A stretch of 34,809 nucleotides of DNA from Azoarcus sp. (GCA_031276015.1 JAISNX010000117.1:1-34809), one strand, 5' to 3'. Shown: positions 9,619-19,690, counted from the stretch's first letter. Program-made: numbers and translations. The notes: generated from the sequence alone by a model not told the origin.

Positions 9619-9698
9619 CTGTACGGGCTGGCATCGTGCCGCCTTGGCACGGATGATGCTTGAAAAGCTTTGTCCTTTCCCGTCCTCTCCGTACTGCC

Positions 9699-10178
9699 AT
9701 GCAAACGCCCGCCCCCGCCGAACTCCAGCGCCTCGCCTTCCTGATCGAAGCCGAGACGAGCCAGCTCAAGGAATTCCTCGACCTCCTCGAACGCGAGAAG
9801 TCCTTGCTCGTTTCCGGCAACGACGACGGGCTGCTGCCCTTGACCGAGGAGAAAAACGAGCGTTACCGCCAATTGCAGCGCCTACACGACGACCGCGCGG
9901 CGCTGTTGGCACGCCACGGTTTCGCCAACGACAACGCCGCGCTGCGCGCGTTTTGCGCCAGCGCGCCCAAGGTGCTCGCGCGTTGGGACGAGGCGCTCGC
10001 GTTCGCGGCCCAGGCGCGCGAGCGCAACGCTATCAACGGCAAACTGATCGCCGGATTCATGCGGCGCACCCAGGGCGCGCTTTCCGTGCTGCTTTCCGCC
10101 GCGGGCCAGCCGCCGCTCTACGACGCGGGCGGGCATTCACGCCCGACAGGCAGGAAACGCATTCTCGGCACCGCCTGA
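9699..10178 (+). CDS. FlgN-like flagellar chaperone
   Basis: LIEAETSQLKEFLDLLEREKSLL..., ARERNAINGKLIAGFMRRTQGALSVLL...LYDAGG pattern resembles FlgN. Confidence 0.65.
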   Translation: MQTPAPAELQRLAFLIEAETSQLKEFLDLLEREKSLLVSGNDDGLLPLTEEKNERYRQLQRLHDDRAALLARHGFANDNAALRAFCASAPKVLARWDEALAFAAQARERNAINGKLIAGFMRRTQGALSVLLSAAGQPPLYDAGGHSRPTGRKRILGTA

Positions 10179-10202
10179 ACCCGGCGCGCCGAACCCCGAC
10201 AC

Positions 10203-10221
10203 CCGGCGCGGCAAGCGCCGG
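10203..10221 (+). terminator. Short GC hairpin downstream of flgN-like gene
   Basis: CCGGCGC-ggcaa-GCGCCGG followed by TTTC. Confidence 0.35.
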
Positions 10222-10316
10222 TTTCGCCCGCGGCTCTTGCCGTAACCCCGCGCTGGCTGCTACCCTCAGAAATCTTTGCGGTACAAAGCAACAAAGGTCT
10301 CCGAGGAACATCCGCC

Positions 10317-11834
10317 ATGGCCCCCGCTCCCGATTATCTGGAACGTATTCTCAACGCCAGGGTATATGATGTAGCCATCGAAACACCGCTCGACCCCGCC
10401 ACCGGCCTTTCGGCCCGCATCCACAACCGGCTGTATCTCAAACGCGAGGACATGCAGCCGGTTTTCAGTTTCAAGCTGCGCGGTGCCTACAACAAAATGG
10501 CGAATCTGCCCGCGGCGGCGCTCAGGCGCGGGGTGATCTGTGCATCGGCGGGCAATCACGCGCAGGGCGTGGCGCTTTCGGCGCAAAAGCTCGGCACGCG
10601 GGCGGTGATCGTCATGCCCGCCACCACGCCGCAAATCAAGATCGATGCGGTACGGGCGCGCGGCGGCGAGGTGGTGCTCGCGGGGGAATCCTATTCCGAT
10701 GCGTATACCCACGCGCTCGAACGCGAAAAACGCGACAAGCTCACTTTCGTCCACCCCTACGACGACCCCGACGTGATCGCCGGGCAAGGCACCATCGGCA
10801 TGGAAATCCTGCGCGCCCATCCGCAGCCCATCCACGCCGTGTTCTGTGCCATCGGCGGTGGCGGTCTCATCGCGGGCGTGGCGGCCTACATCAAGCGCCT
10901 GCGCCCGGAGACGAAAATCGTCGGCGTCGAAACGCGCGACGCCAACGCCATGGCGCAATCGCTCGCGGCGGGGCATCCGGTCACGCTGGAACAGGTCGGC
11001 CTTTTCGCCGACGGCACCGCCGTCAAGCGCGTCGGCGACGAAACCTTCCGGCTTTGCCAGCAATACGTCGACGAAATCGTCGAAGTCGACAACGACGCCA
11101 TCTGTGCCTCGATCAAGGATGTCTTCGAGGATACCCGCTCGATCCTGGAACCCTCCGGGGCGCTGGCCGTGGCCGGAGCCAAGGAATACGCGCAACGCCA
11201 CAAGCTGCGCGACAAAAATCTGGTCGCCGTCGCCTCGGGGGCGAACATGAATTTCGACCGTCTGCGCTTCGTCGCCGAACGCGCCGAACTCGGCGAGCAG
11301 CGCGAAGCCGTGCTGGCGGTGACGATTCCCGAGCAACCGGGTTCATTCCGCAAATTCTGTCAATTGCTCGGCAAGCGCAACATCACCGAATTCAACTACC
11401 GCTACGCCGATGCGGAAAAAGCGCACATCTTCGTCGGCGTCACCGTACACAGCCATGGCGAGACCGCGCGCCTCATCGAACTGCTCGAACGCCACCAACT
11501 GCCCGCCGTCGACCTCACGGCCAACGAAATGGCCAAGACCCACATCCGCTACATGGTCGGCGGCCATGCCCCCCAAGCGCGGGACGAAGTGATCTTCCGC
11601 TTCACCTTCCCCGAGCGGCCCGGCGCGCTGATCGACTTTCTTTCCCGCCTGCGTTCGGACTGGAACATCAGCCTGTTCCATTACCGCAACCATGGTGCCG
11701 ACTTTGGCCGCGTCCTGGCGGGCATGCAGGTACCGCCCGGCAACCAGGCAAATTTTGCCGCCTTCCTGCGCCAACTCGGCTACGAATACACCGACGAGAC
11801 CGCCAACCCGGCCTATCGGATGTTTCTGGGATAA
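10317..11834 (+). CDS. ilvA: Threonine ammonia-lyase, biosynthetic
   Basis: KREDMQPVFSFKLRGAYNKM PLP-lysine motif, SAGNHAQGVALSAQKLG, GGGGLIAG, two C-terminal ACT-like regulatory segments; 505 aa. Confidence 0.96.
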   Translation: MAPAPDYLERILNARVYDVAIETPLDPATGLSARIHNRLYLKREDMQPVFSFKLRGAYNKMANLPAAALRRGVICASAGNHAQGVALSAQKLGTRAVIVMPATTPQIKIDAVRARGGEVVLAGESYSDAYTHALEREKRDKLTFVHPYDDPDVIAGQGTIGMEILRAHPQPIHAVFCAIGGGGLIAGVAAYIKRLRPETKIVGVETRDANAMAQSLAAGHPVTLEQVGLFADGTAVKRVGDETFRLCQQYVDEIVEVDNDAICASIKDVFEDTRSILEPSGALAVAGAKEYAQRHKLRDKNLVAVASGANMNFDRLRFVAERAELGEQREAVLAVTIPEQPGSFRKFCQLLGKRNITEFNYRYADAEKAHIFVGVTVHSHGETARLIELLERHQLPAVDLTANEMAKTHIRYMVGGHAPQARDEVIFRFTFPERPGALIDFLSRLRSDWNISLFHYRNHGADFGRVLAGMQVPPGNQANFAAFLRQLGYEYTDETANPAYRMFLG

Positions 11835-12002
11835 AAAGACGGAGCATTTCCGTCAGCAATGTGTTATCGTTATGTACTTTGAACTTGATGAACATCCAGT
11901 GACAGCAAGGGATTATCCATCTCACGCGCCTTCCGTTCCCTCCCTCGGCGACAACAGGGGCATCCACTGCCGCCGCGCGCGCCCGAACCGGGGAATGCCG
12001 GA

Positions 12003-14267
12003 ATGAAGTTTCGCCTCCGGTATCTTGCCGCCGACATCGGCTTCGCCGCCGTACTCATATCGTGCCTGGCGCTGGTCGCGCTGGCCTTCGTTCATCGAAC
12101 ACACACCGAAATCCAGCAACAAAGCAGCGTTTACTTCTCCATTGCCGAGCGGGACACGGCCAGCATCGTCCGCAATACCGGCCAGTTGCTCCAGGACATC
12201 GACGGCAAGCTCGTCGCCCTGCTCGACAGTCTCTCGGGCAAGCGGACGCGGCAGGACATCTTCCGGCACGTCCTGGACCACGCCCCGTCCCTGCGCTCGA
12301 TCTCGCTCGTCGACCCGCAGGGCAAGATCCTCTCCAGCACGACGGCATCCAACACCCAACACATTTTCGACATGGCGGCGTGGCTGCCCCAATCCCCGCC
12401 GCCCGGAGACTGGCTGCGCATCGGGCCGACGCACGCGGGGATCGACCTCGCGGACGGCATGCCACTGTCCGACAACGGCAAAGCCACGCCCGCGCGGGGC
12501 TTCATTCCCATCATCCATGACCGCGTCACCGCCGGGGGCGAGCGGAAGATACTGGTTGCCGCGCTGGATCTGGCTTGGCTGTCGCGCCAGGCCGCCGAGA
12601 TCGCCAACACACCCGGCGCGCGGGTTTCCCTGCTGCGCGCCGACGGCCTGCGGCTTTACGACACACGTCCCGCCGACACGGGGCTACTGATGATCGAGCG
12701 CGAAACCGCCAAGGACTGGCAACGGGGCGAAACCGTCATCGTCCGGGAGTTGACGGCCATCGACGAACGCCACTGGATCGTCGCGCAAGCCCTGCATCCG
12801 ACGCTGCCCTTCGGCATCATCTGGGCCATGGAGCGCGAAGAACTGATCGCGGGAATCCGGCATTCGATCCGGCGCAACAACATGACCGTCATGCTGCTGA
12901 TCCTCACGGGCATGGTATGCGTGCTTTTCGGCTACGTTTTTTTCCGCATCTCCAACCGCCGCCGATACGAACTGCATCTCCAGGCCGAAGCGAAGCGCCA
13001 CCTGCTGGAGAGCACGCTCAACGCCTGTGCGAGCGCCATCATCATCACCCGCCCGGACGGCAGCATCGAATGGGCCAACCCCGCCTACAGCGCCCTCACC
13101 GGCTACAGCATCGGCGAATCCCTCAACCACAACCCGCGCGACCTGACCCGATCCGGCATACAAAGCAAAGGCTTCTACGCCCAGATGTGGCAGACCATCA
13201 ACAGCGGCGAAGTCTGGCGCGGCGAAATCGTCAACCGTCGCAAGGACGGCAGCCTCTACGACGAATACCTCACCATCTCCCCCGCCATGGACGCCGGGGG
13301 CGTCATCCAGCACTTCATCGCCACCAAGGAAGACTTCACCGAGCGCAAGGCCGCCCGCGAAGAACTCGAAGTCGCGCATTCCCACCTGAACGCCGTCGTC
13401 GAAAACTTCCCCGGCGCGCTGGTCATGGAAGACACCTACGGAAACATCGTCCTGATAAACCAGTCCATTTTCGACCTGCTCGGACTGCCGGGCAACAACG
13501 ACTACATCCTGGGCCGTCCGATCTACCAGCTCATGGTCTTCAGCAGCCAGGTCGCCGAAGACAGCAAGGCGTTCATGGAACGCATCGAAGAATTGCGCAC
13601 CGCCGCCCGTCCCTACTTCGGCGAAGAAATCGCCTTCAAGGACGGTCGCTGGATAGAACGCGACTTCATCCCCATCCGCCTGCACGGCAAGCTGATCGGC
13701 TTTCTCTACATCTACCGCGACATCTCGCAGAAAAAACGCCATGCCCGCGAATTGTGGCAGCTTGCCACCTCCGACCCGCTCACCGGCATCCCCAACCGCC
13801 GCACCTTCTTCGAGCAGATCGAACGCGAGCGTGCGCGGCTGGCGCGCTATCCGGGCGAAGCGGCCATCCTGATGGTCGACATCGACTACTTCAAGCAAAT
13901 CAACGACGCCCATGGGCACGCCGTCGGCGACACCATGCTGTGTCATATCGTGCGGCAAATGCGCAAGCTGCTGCGCGAACCCGACACCCTTGCCCGCCTG
14001 GGCGGCGAGGAATTCGCCCTGTTGCTGCCGGAGACCAACCAGGAAGGCGCGCTCGGCCTGGCCGAACGGGTGCGCAAGGTGCTCGAAGACACCCCGCTCA
14101 ACTACAACGGCACCCTGATCCACGTCACCGCCAGTGTCGGCGTCACCATCATGACCTCCCAGGACGTCAACACCGACCATGCCCTCTCGCGCGCCGACCA
14201 TGCGCTTTACGAAGCCAAGCGCAAAGGCCGCAACCGGGTGGAACTGGCCCTTGCCGAAACAGGCTAG
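12003..14267 (+). CDS. Membrane diguanylate cyclase with PAS domains
   Basis: Two TM helices flanking a periplasmic sensor region, PAS segments (DGSIEWANPAYSALTGYS), GGDEF domain with GGEEF and an RxxD I-site (REPD) 5 aa upstream. Confidence 0.92.
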   Translation: MKFRLRYLAADIGFAAVLISCLALVALAFVHRTHTEIQQQSSVYFSIAERDTASIVRNTGQLLQDIDGKLVALLDSLSGKRTRQDIFRHVLDHAPSLRSISLVDPQGKILSSTTASNTQHIFDMAAWLPQSPPPGDWLRIGPTHAGIDLADGMPLSDNGKATPARGFIPIIHDRVTAGGERKILVAALDLAWLSRQAAEIANTPGARVSLLRADGLRLYDTRPADTGLLMIERETAKDWQRGETVIVRELTAIDERHWIVAQALHPTLPFGIIWAMEREELIAGIRHSIRRNNMTVMLLILTGMVCVLFGYVFFRISNRRRYELHLQAEAKRHLLESTLNACASAIIITRPDGSIEWANPAYSALTGYSIGESLNHNPRDLTRSGIQSKGFYAQMWQTINSGEVWRGEIVNRRKDGSLYDEYLTISPAMDAGGVIQHFIATKEDFTERKAAREELEVAHSHLNAVVENFPGALVMEDTYGNIVLINQSIFDLLGLPGNNDYILGRPIYQLMVFSSQVAEDSKAFMERIEELRTAARPYFGEEIAFKDGRWIERDFIPIRLHGKLIGFLYIYRDISQKKRHARELWQLATSDPLTGIPNRRTFFEQIERERARLARYPGEAAILMVDIDYFKQINDAHGHAVGDTMLCHIVRQMRKLLREPDTLARLGGEEFALLLPETNQEGALGLAERVRKVLEDTPLNYNGTLIHVTASVGVTIMTSQDVNTDHALSRADHALYEAKRKGRNRVELALAETG

Positions 14268-14381
14268 CGCGTTTTGGGTTCAAGTGCCAACATCCGTCAT
14301 TCCCCCCGGTGCCGCCTGTGCCACGCGCATAAAGCCGCCCGCCACGGCGGCCCCACGCCGAAAATCGACAACAGGTTTGAC

Positions 14382-14882
14382 ATGGGAACCACGACGCCTC
14401 CCGTTTTCATCTTCGTCGGCCACTCGAACGCCGGTAAAACCACCTTCATCGAGCGGCTTGTCCCGGAACTGACCCGGCGCGGACATCGGGTCGCCACCAT
14501 CAAACACGCGCACCACGCGGTACGGCTGGACACCGAGGGCAAGGACAGTTGGCGCTACAAGCAGGCGGGCGCGGCGCTCAGCATGCTGGTGACGACGGAC
14601 GCCCTGCAACTGGTGGCGGACACGGGCGACGCGCGCGAACCGGCACAACTGGCCCGGCGCTTTCTGGGCGAAGCCGACATCGTGCTGGCCGAAGGTTTTT
14701 CGCACGCGCCCGGCCCCAAGATCGAAGTGCTGCGCCGCGAAACCGGCAAACCGCCGCGCTGCGGCATCGGGGACGGCCTGATCGCCATCGTCACCGATTG
14801 CGCCGGGGTGTACCCGGAACTGCCGCATTTCGCACTCGACGACATCGTGGCAATGGCCGATTTTCTTCTGGGCCGGACATGA
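14382..14882 (+). CDS. mobB: Molybdopterin-guanine dinucleotide biosynthesis adapter protein MobB
   Basis: Walker A VGHSNAGKTTFIERLVPEL, KHAHHAVRLDTEGKDSWRYKQAGA; next to mobA. Confidence 0.92.
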   Translation: MGTTTPPVFIFVGHSNAGKTTFIERLVPELTRRGHRVATIKHAHHAVRLDTEGKDSWRYKQAGAALSMLVTTDALQLVADTGDAREPAQLARRFLGEADIVLAEGFSHAPGPKIEVLRRETGKPPRCGIGDGLIAIVTDCAGVYPELPHFALDDIVAMADFLLGRT

Positions 14883-15484
14883 TCGGCGACTGTACGGCGC
14901 TGATCCTCGCGGGCGGCGATTCCCGCCGGATGGGCCGCGACAAGGCCGACTTGCAGCTTGGCGGCCAAAGCCTGCTGCAACGCACGCTCGACCTGATGCG
15001 CGCGATTTTCCCCGCAACACTGCTCAGCGTCAGCCAGCCTCGCGGCGATCTCGACACCAGCATTCCGCAAATCCGCGACGACATCCCCAACGCAGGGCCG
15101 CTCGCCGGGCTTTGCGCAGGGCTGCGGCATGCCGCGACGCCATGGGTCTTTGCCGTGGCGACGGACATGCCTTATCTTCGGCCAGAAATCATCCTGCGCC
15201 TGGCGGCGCTGCGCGGCATGCATCAGGCCGTCGTACCCATCGTCGCCGGACATCCCCAACCCCTGGCGGCGTTCTACGCCACGTCGGCACTGCCCACGCT
15301 CCGGGCCGCGCTGGAGAACGCGCAGACGCGCGGGCTGCGGCGGGCGCTGGCGGCGCTCGATGTCTGTCATGTCGACGAAACCGGCCTGCGCGATGCCGAC
15401 GCGACCCTGCAAAGTTTCACCGATCTCGACACCCCGCAAGACTTCGCCGAAGCGCGGCGGCATTTCGACGAACACATCCAGTAA
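14879..15484 (+). CDS. mobA: Molybdenum cofactor guanylyltransferase MobA
   Basis: ALILAGGDSRRMGRDKADLQLGGQSLLQR, DIPNAGPLAGLCAGL, VATDMPYL; ATGA overlap with mobB. Confidence 0.95.
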   Translation: MIGDCTALILAGGDSRRMGRDKADLQLGGQSLLQRTLDLMRAIFPATLLSVSQPRGDLDTSIPQIRDDIPNAGPLAGLCAGLRHAATPWVFAVATDMPYLRPEIILRLAALRGMHQAVVPIVAGHPQPLAAFYATSALPTLRAALENAQTRGLRRALAALDVCHVDETGLRDADATLQSFTDLDTPQDFAEARRHFDEHIQ

Positions 15485-15499
15485 GGAGACGGCAAGTCC

Positions 15500-16786
15500 A
15501 TGCACGAAAAAACCGCGAAACCCTCCTCCGCGTCCCCCTCCGGCGGCCTTTCCGTCCGGGAAGCGCGAGCCTGTATCCTCGGCAAAACGGCCCCCCTCGG
15601 CACGGAAGACATCGCGCTCGAACGCGCGCTTGGCCGGGTGCTGGCCATGGACGTCCGCGCCAACCGCGACCTGCCGCCCCGCGACATTTCCGCAATGGAC
15701 GGCTATGCCGTACAGGCCGCCGACATCGCCAACGCGCCGACGACGCTGCAAATCATCGATGACATCCGGGCGGGAGACGTGCCCCGCGTCGCGCTCCGGC
15801 ACGGACAATGCGCCCGCATCATGACCGGCGCGCCGGTTCCCGACGGCGCGGACACAGTCGTCAGGGTAGAGGACACCCGCCCCGGCCCGGACGGCGCGGT
15901 CGACATCCTCGTCCCCGTCCAGGCGGCGGCCGACATCCGCCGCCGCGCCGAAACCCTGCGCCAGGGCGACATCGTGCTGCGCGCCGGAACCGGCATCGCC
16001 CCCGGCACGGTCGGGGTGCTGGCGACGGTCAAACAGGCCACGGTCACGGTCTACCGCCAGCCGCGCGTCGCCATCCTGTCGAGCGGCAACGAACTGGAGG
16101 CCCTGCGCGAGCCATTCGACCCCGCCAGGATTCCGGACACCAACACTTACGCGCTGATGGCGCAGGTGCAGGCCCAGGGCGTGGAACCCGAGATCCTCGG
16201 CATCGCCCGCGACGACCCTGCCGAACTGTCCGGCTTCCTCGAACGGGGGCTTGGCTACGACCTGTTGCTCGTCTCGGGCGGCACCTCGGTCGGCGTACAC
16301 GACCATGTGCGGCCCACACTCGCGGCCTTGGGCGTCACCATGCACTTCTGGCGTGTCGAAATGCGCCCCGGCCACCCGGTGGCTTTCGGCACATCGGGCA
16401 AGACCCTCGTCTTCTGCCTGCCCGGCAACCCCGTCTCCAGCATGGTGTGTTTCGAGCAATTCGTCCTCCCTGCCCTGCGCGCGCTGAGCGGCCAGCGGCA
16501 TCTGTTCCGGCGCACACTGCCCGCGCGCCTGAGCCAGGCCGTCAAATCCCGACCGGGCCGCATCGAATTCGTGCGCGTGACACTCGCCCCCGGTGCATCC
16601 GGCATCCACGAAGCGCGCTGTGCCGGTTCGCAAAGCAGCGCCGACATGCCCGGCATGGCGCGCGCCGACGGCCTGCTCATCGTCCCGAGTGCCAGCAAGG
16701 GACTGGCCGCGGGAGACATCGCCCGCGTGCAATTGCTGGAAACCGGCGCTTACCAGGCCGAAGCGGAACCGGGAGACGACGCATGA
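15500..16786 (+). CDS. moeA: Molybdopterin molybdenumtransferase MoeA
   Basis: AMDGYAVQAADI, MTGAPVPDGADTVVRVEDT, SSGNELEALREP, SGGTSVGVHDHV, CLPGNPVSSMVCFEQF. Confidence 0.95.
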   Translation: MHEKTAKPSSASPSGGLSVREARACILGKTAPLGTEDIALERALGRVLAMDVRANRDLPPRDISAMDGYAVQAADIANAPTTLQIIDDIRAGDVPRVALRHGQCARIMTGAPVPDGADTVVRVEDTRPGPDGAVDILVPVQAAADIRRRAETLRQGDIVLRAGTGIAPGTVGVLATVKQATVTVYRQPRVAILSSGNELEALREPFDPARIPDTNTYALMAQVQAQGVEPEILGIARDDPAELSGFLERGLGYDLLLVSGGTSVGVHDHVRPTLAALGVTMHFWRVEMRPGHPVAFGTSGKTLVFCLPGNPVSSMVCFEQFVLPALRALSGQRHLFRRTLPARLSQAVKSRPGRIEFVRVTLAPGASGIHEARCAGSQSSADMPGMARADGLLIVPSASKGLAAGDIARVQLLETGAYQAEAEPGDDA

Positions 16787-17379
16787 ACAAGGCGCGCATC
16801 GGCATCGTGACCATCTCCGACCGCGCGAGCCGTGGCGACTACGAAGACCGGGGCGGCCCCGCCATCCGCGACTGGCTGGCCCATGCGCTGGCAAGCCCCT
16901 GGGAAGCCGTCCCCCGCCTCGTCGCCGACGAACAGGCGCTGATCGAAGCCGCATTGCGGGAACTCAGCGACGGCGAAGCCTGCTGTCTCATCGTGACCAC
17001 CGGCGGCACCGGCCCCGCACCGCGCGACGTGACGCCGGAAGCCACCGGGGCAGTCTGCGAAAAAATGCTGCCGGGTTTCGGCGAACAGATGCGCGCCGCC
17101 TCGCTCGCCTCGGTACCGACAGCGATATTGTCCCGCCAGAGCGCCGGTATCCGGGGCAAAAGCCTCATCATCAACCTGCCCGGCAAACCGGCGGCCATCG
17201 GCGAATGCCTGCATGCGGTATTCCCCGCCGTGCCGTATTGCATCGACCTCATCGGCGGCAGCCGCCTCGAAACCCGCCCGGCATTCTGCGCCGCGTTCCG
17301 CCCGGACAACACGGCTTCCGGCATCGCCGCCCGCAATACCCCGAACGCCCACAAAACCCGCCACAGGAGGGAGCCTTGA
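16783..17379 (+). CDS. mog: Molybdopterin adenylyltransferase (MogA/MoaB family)
   Basis: IGIVTISDRASRGDYEDRGGPAIRDWL, TTGGTGPAPRDVTPEAT, INLPGKPAAIGECL; ATGA overlap with moeA. Confidence 0.94.
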   Translation: MNKARIGIVTISDRASRGDYEDRGGPAIRDWLAHALASPWEAVPRLVADEQALIEAALRELSDGEACCLIVTTGGTGPAPRDVTPEATGAVCEKMLPGFGEQMRAASLASVPTAILSRQSAGIRGKSLIINLPGKPAAIGECLHAVFPAVPYCIDLIGGSRLETRPAFCAAFRPDNTASGIAARNTPNAHKTRHRREP

Positions 17380-18434
17380 CCCCATCCCCTTCCGCATCGC
17401 CCGCCACTTTCCGCATCGCGGTCAACGGCTATGGCCGCATTGGCCGCTGCTTCGTGCGCGCCATCCACGAAGCCAGGCTCGCCGGGCGGCTCCAGGTCGT
17501 GGCGATCAACGAACCCGCCGATCTCGCCAGCATCGCCCACCTCACCCGGTTCGACTCCACCCATGGCCGCTTCCCCGGCCAGGTCGCCTGCCACGACGAC
17601 GACACGCTTGTCCTCGATGGCCGCCCGATTGCCATCACCCATGCCACCACGCCCGAAAACCCCGCCTGGCGCGCGCTCGCGCCCGATCTGCTGGTCGAAT
17701 GCTCGGGCCGCTACGTCGAGCGCGCGCAATTGCGGACGTTCATCGACACAGGCTGTCCGCGCCTGCTGCTCTCCAACCCCGGCGCGCACGCGCATGACGT
17801 CGACGCCACCGTGGTGTACGGCGTCACCCACGACAAGCTCGATCCGCGCGCCAGGCTGGTTTCCGCCGCCTCATGCACCACCAATGCCGTCGTTCCCGTA
17901 CTTGCCCTGCTGCAACGCGAATTCGGCCTCGAACGGGTATTGCTCACCACCCTGCATTCGGCGATGAACGATCAGCCGCTCATCGACGGCTACCACCATC
18001 GGGAACTCGCCCGCACCCGCTCGGCGATGCAGTCCATCATCCCGGTGGCGACGGGGCTGGCGCGCGGGGTCGAGCGCCTCTTGCCCGAGCTTGCGGGGCG
18101 CGTGGAAGCCAAGGCCATCCGGGTGCCGACGCACAACGTCTCGGCCATCGACATGGTGCTCGTCCTGGAAAAAGACATCGCCGCCGGACGCATCAACGAA
18201 CTGCTGCGCGCAGCCGCGCGCGGTCCTTACGCCGGGATCATCGACTGGTCGGACGCGCCGCACGCCTCCATCGACTTCAACCACGACCCGCATTCGGCCA
18301 TCGTCGACGGCAGCCAGACCCGCGCCTGCGGGCCGCGCATGGTGAATCTTTTCGTGTGGTTCGACAACGAATGGGGTTTCGCCAACCGCATGGTCGAACT
18401 GGCCCGACATTGGCTGGAGACCGTGACGGTCTGA
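17376..18434 (+). CDS. epd: D-erythrose-4-phosphate dehydrogenase / GAPDH family
   Basis: VNGYGRIGRCFVRAIHEA, ASCTTNAVVPV, HSAMNDQPLIDGYH, DFNHDPHSAIVDGSQTR, NEWGFANRMVE; TTG start with AGGAGG upstream, overlapping the mog stop (TTGA). Confidence 0.88.
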   Translation: MTPSPSASPATFRIAVNGYGRIGRCFVRAIHEARLAGRLQVVAINEPADLASIAHLTRFDSTHGRFPGQVACHDDDTLVLDGRPIAITHATTPENPAWRALAPDLLVECSGRYVERAQLRTFIDTGCPRLLLSNPGAHAHDVDATVVYGVTHDKLDPRARLVSAASCTTNAVVPVLALLQREFGLERVLLTTLHSAMNDQPLIDGYHHRELARTRSAMQSIIPVATGLARGVERLLPELAGRVEAKAIRVPTHNVSAIDMVLVLEKDIAAGRINELLRAAARGPYAGIIDWSDAPHASIDFNHDPHSAIVDGSQTRACGPRMVNLFVWFDNEWGFANRMVELARHWLETVTV

Positions 18435-18476
18435 AAACACACGGCATCGGAGCACGTGGGAAAAGGCACCAGACAT

Positions 18477-18504
18477 GAAAAAGCCCCCGTTCGGGGGCTT
18501 TTTC
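18477..18504. terminator. Bidirectional Rho-independent terminator
   Basis: GAAAAAGCCCCCGTTCGGGGGCTTTTTC between convergent epd and PEP-CTERM gene. Confidence 0.93.
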
Positions 18505-18521
18505 ACTGAATCAGGAAAGGC

Positions 18522-19118
18522 TTAGACGCGCGATGCGCTACGACGACGCGCCACCGCACCCACCAAGGCCAAGCCAGCCAGCAACATGGCATAGCTTTCA
18601 GGTTCGGGAACCCCCGGCGTGATGGTCGTGGTACCCAACGCCCACGATGTGCCCCATGTCCCAGAAACAGTGGTCGGAGTGAAAGTGCCACCCGTTGCGA
18701 TTGAGAACGCATCAATTGCCTCCCAGCCGGGAGTGTACTGAACTGCATCCGTTCCCACACCTTTCAGATCCAGCTCACCAACCGCTTGCCCATCCTTGTA
18801 GCCGGTGATGGTCACATCCTGCGTGCCCCATGCATTGGCAAACCAGAACGAGTCCAGTGTGAAGTAATCCGTACCAGTATACGTAAATGTGAGCGGACTC
18901 AACTCGTATGCCGCAGACTGAAAGACAGTATCACCCGTCTTGGCCGCTATGCTCGCAAAGCCACTGTCCGCAGGGTATTGAGTGATAGGTACTAAGAAGG
19001 TACTCCCATTTACAGTATCCACCGTAAAATAGTCGCTGAAATTGGTAACGATCTCAGCACTAGCTGCGCTGGCGGCGAAGAGGGCTGGTATGGCGAACAG
19101 CCAAAGTTTGTTTTTCAT
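18522..19118 (-). CDS. PEP-CTERM sorting domain protein (putative exosortase substrate)
   Basis: N-terminal signal peptide MKNKLWLFAIPALFAASAASA; C-terminal VPEPESYAMLLAGLALVGAVARRR. Confidence 0.93.
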   Translation of the reverse strand: MKNKLWLFAIPALFAASAASAEIVTNFSDYFTVDTVNGSTFLVPITQYPADSGFASIAAKTGDTVFQSAAYELSPLTFTYTGTDYFTLDSFWFANAWGTQDVTITGYKDGQAVGELDLKGVGTDAVQYTPGWEAIDAFSIATGGTFTPTTVSGTWGTSWALGTTTITPGVPEPESYAMLLAGLALVGAVARRRSASRV

Positions 19119-19648
19119 GATACTGGTCCTTGTGTGTGCGAAAAGTAGAAACGACCCTGGGCCACATCAAAGCACGATTCGTGCCCCTACTCCTGAAATA
19201 TGAAATATCTGCGTTTATTCATTGCCTTGGCAAAAACCAACCGCCTTAAAAACCCGTATTCCCATAAAGACATGTAAAAAATTTCGACAAAAGCCCGAAA
19301 TATTTCCCTTTCCCAGCCCGGTGCATACGTAGAAACCCCTGCAAGGCCACGAGAAACAGACATACGACAAAAGGACGAGGGAACACCCCTCCTCTTTGTC
19401 ATTGCCCTTTACCGCACGGGCATCGCCTGGATGTCGAGGAATTTTACACTTTAGCCGCTTCACGCGAATGCGCGGGCTGGCCGCCTTTCCACGATGCCGA
19501 TGCCCGGCGAGGTGAACAGTCCGGAAGCCGGATGCCGCCAAAACCGACATGGAACGCACTCAGACAGACAATGTAAAAAACCGCGACACCTTCCGGCAGG
19601 CGCACGCCATCGTGCAAGGGCCGGAAAGGCAAACCGGCGAGACATAGC

Positions 19649-19690
19649 CGAAAACATGCTTCCGGCAGCGTGGCCGGAAGCATGTTTTCG
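19649..19690. repeat. Perfect 18-bp inverted repeat hairpin
   Basis: CGAAAACATGCTTCCGGC-agcgtg-GCCGGAAGCATGTTTTCG. Confidence 0.9.

Noticed and set aside
12684-14201. 505-aa minus-strand ORF opposite diguanylate cyclase
   Set aside because: Shadow frame of the GGDEF protein.
14555-16954. 799-aa minus-strand ORF opposite mobB-mobA-moeA
   Set aside because: Antisense shadow of recognisable Moco genes; low-complexity Arg/Gly-rich composition.
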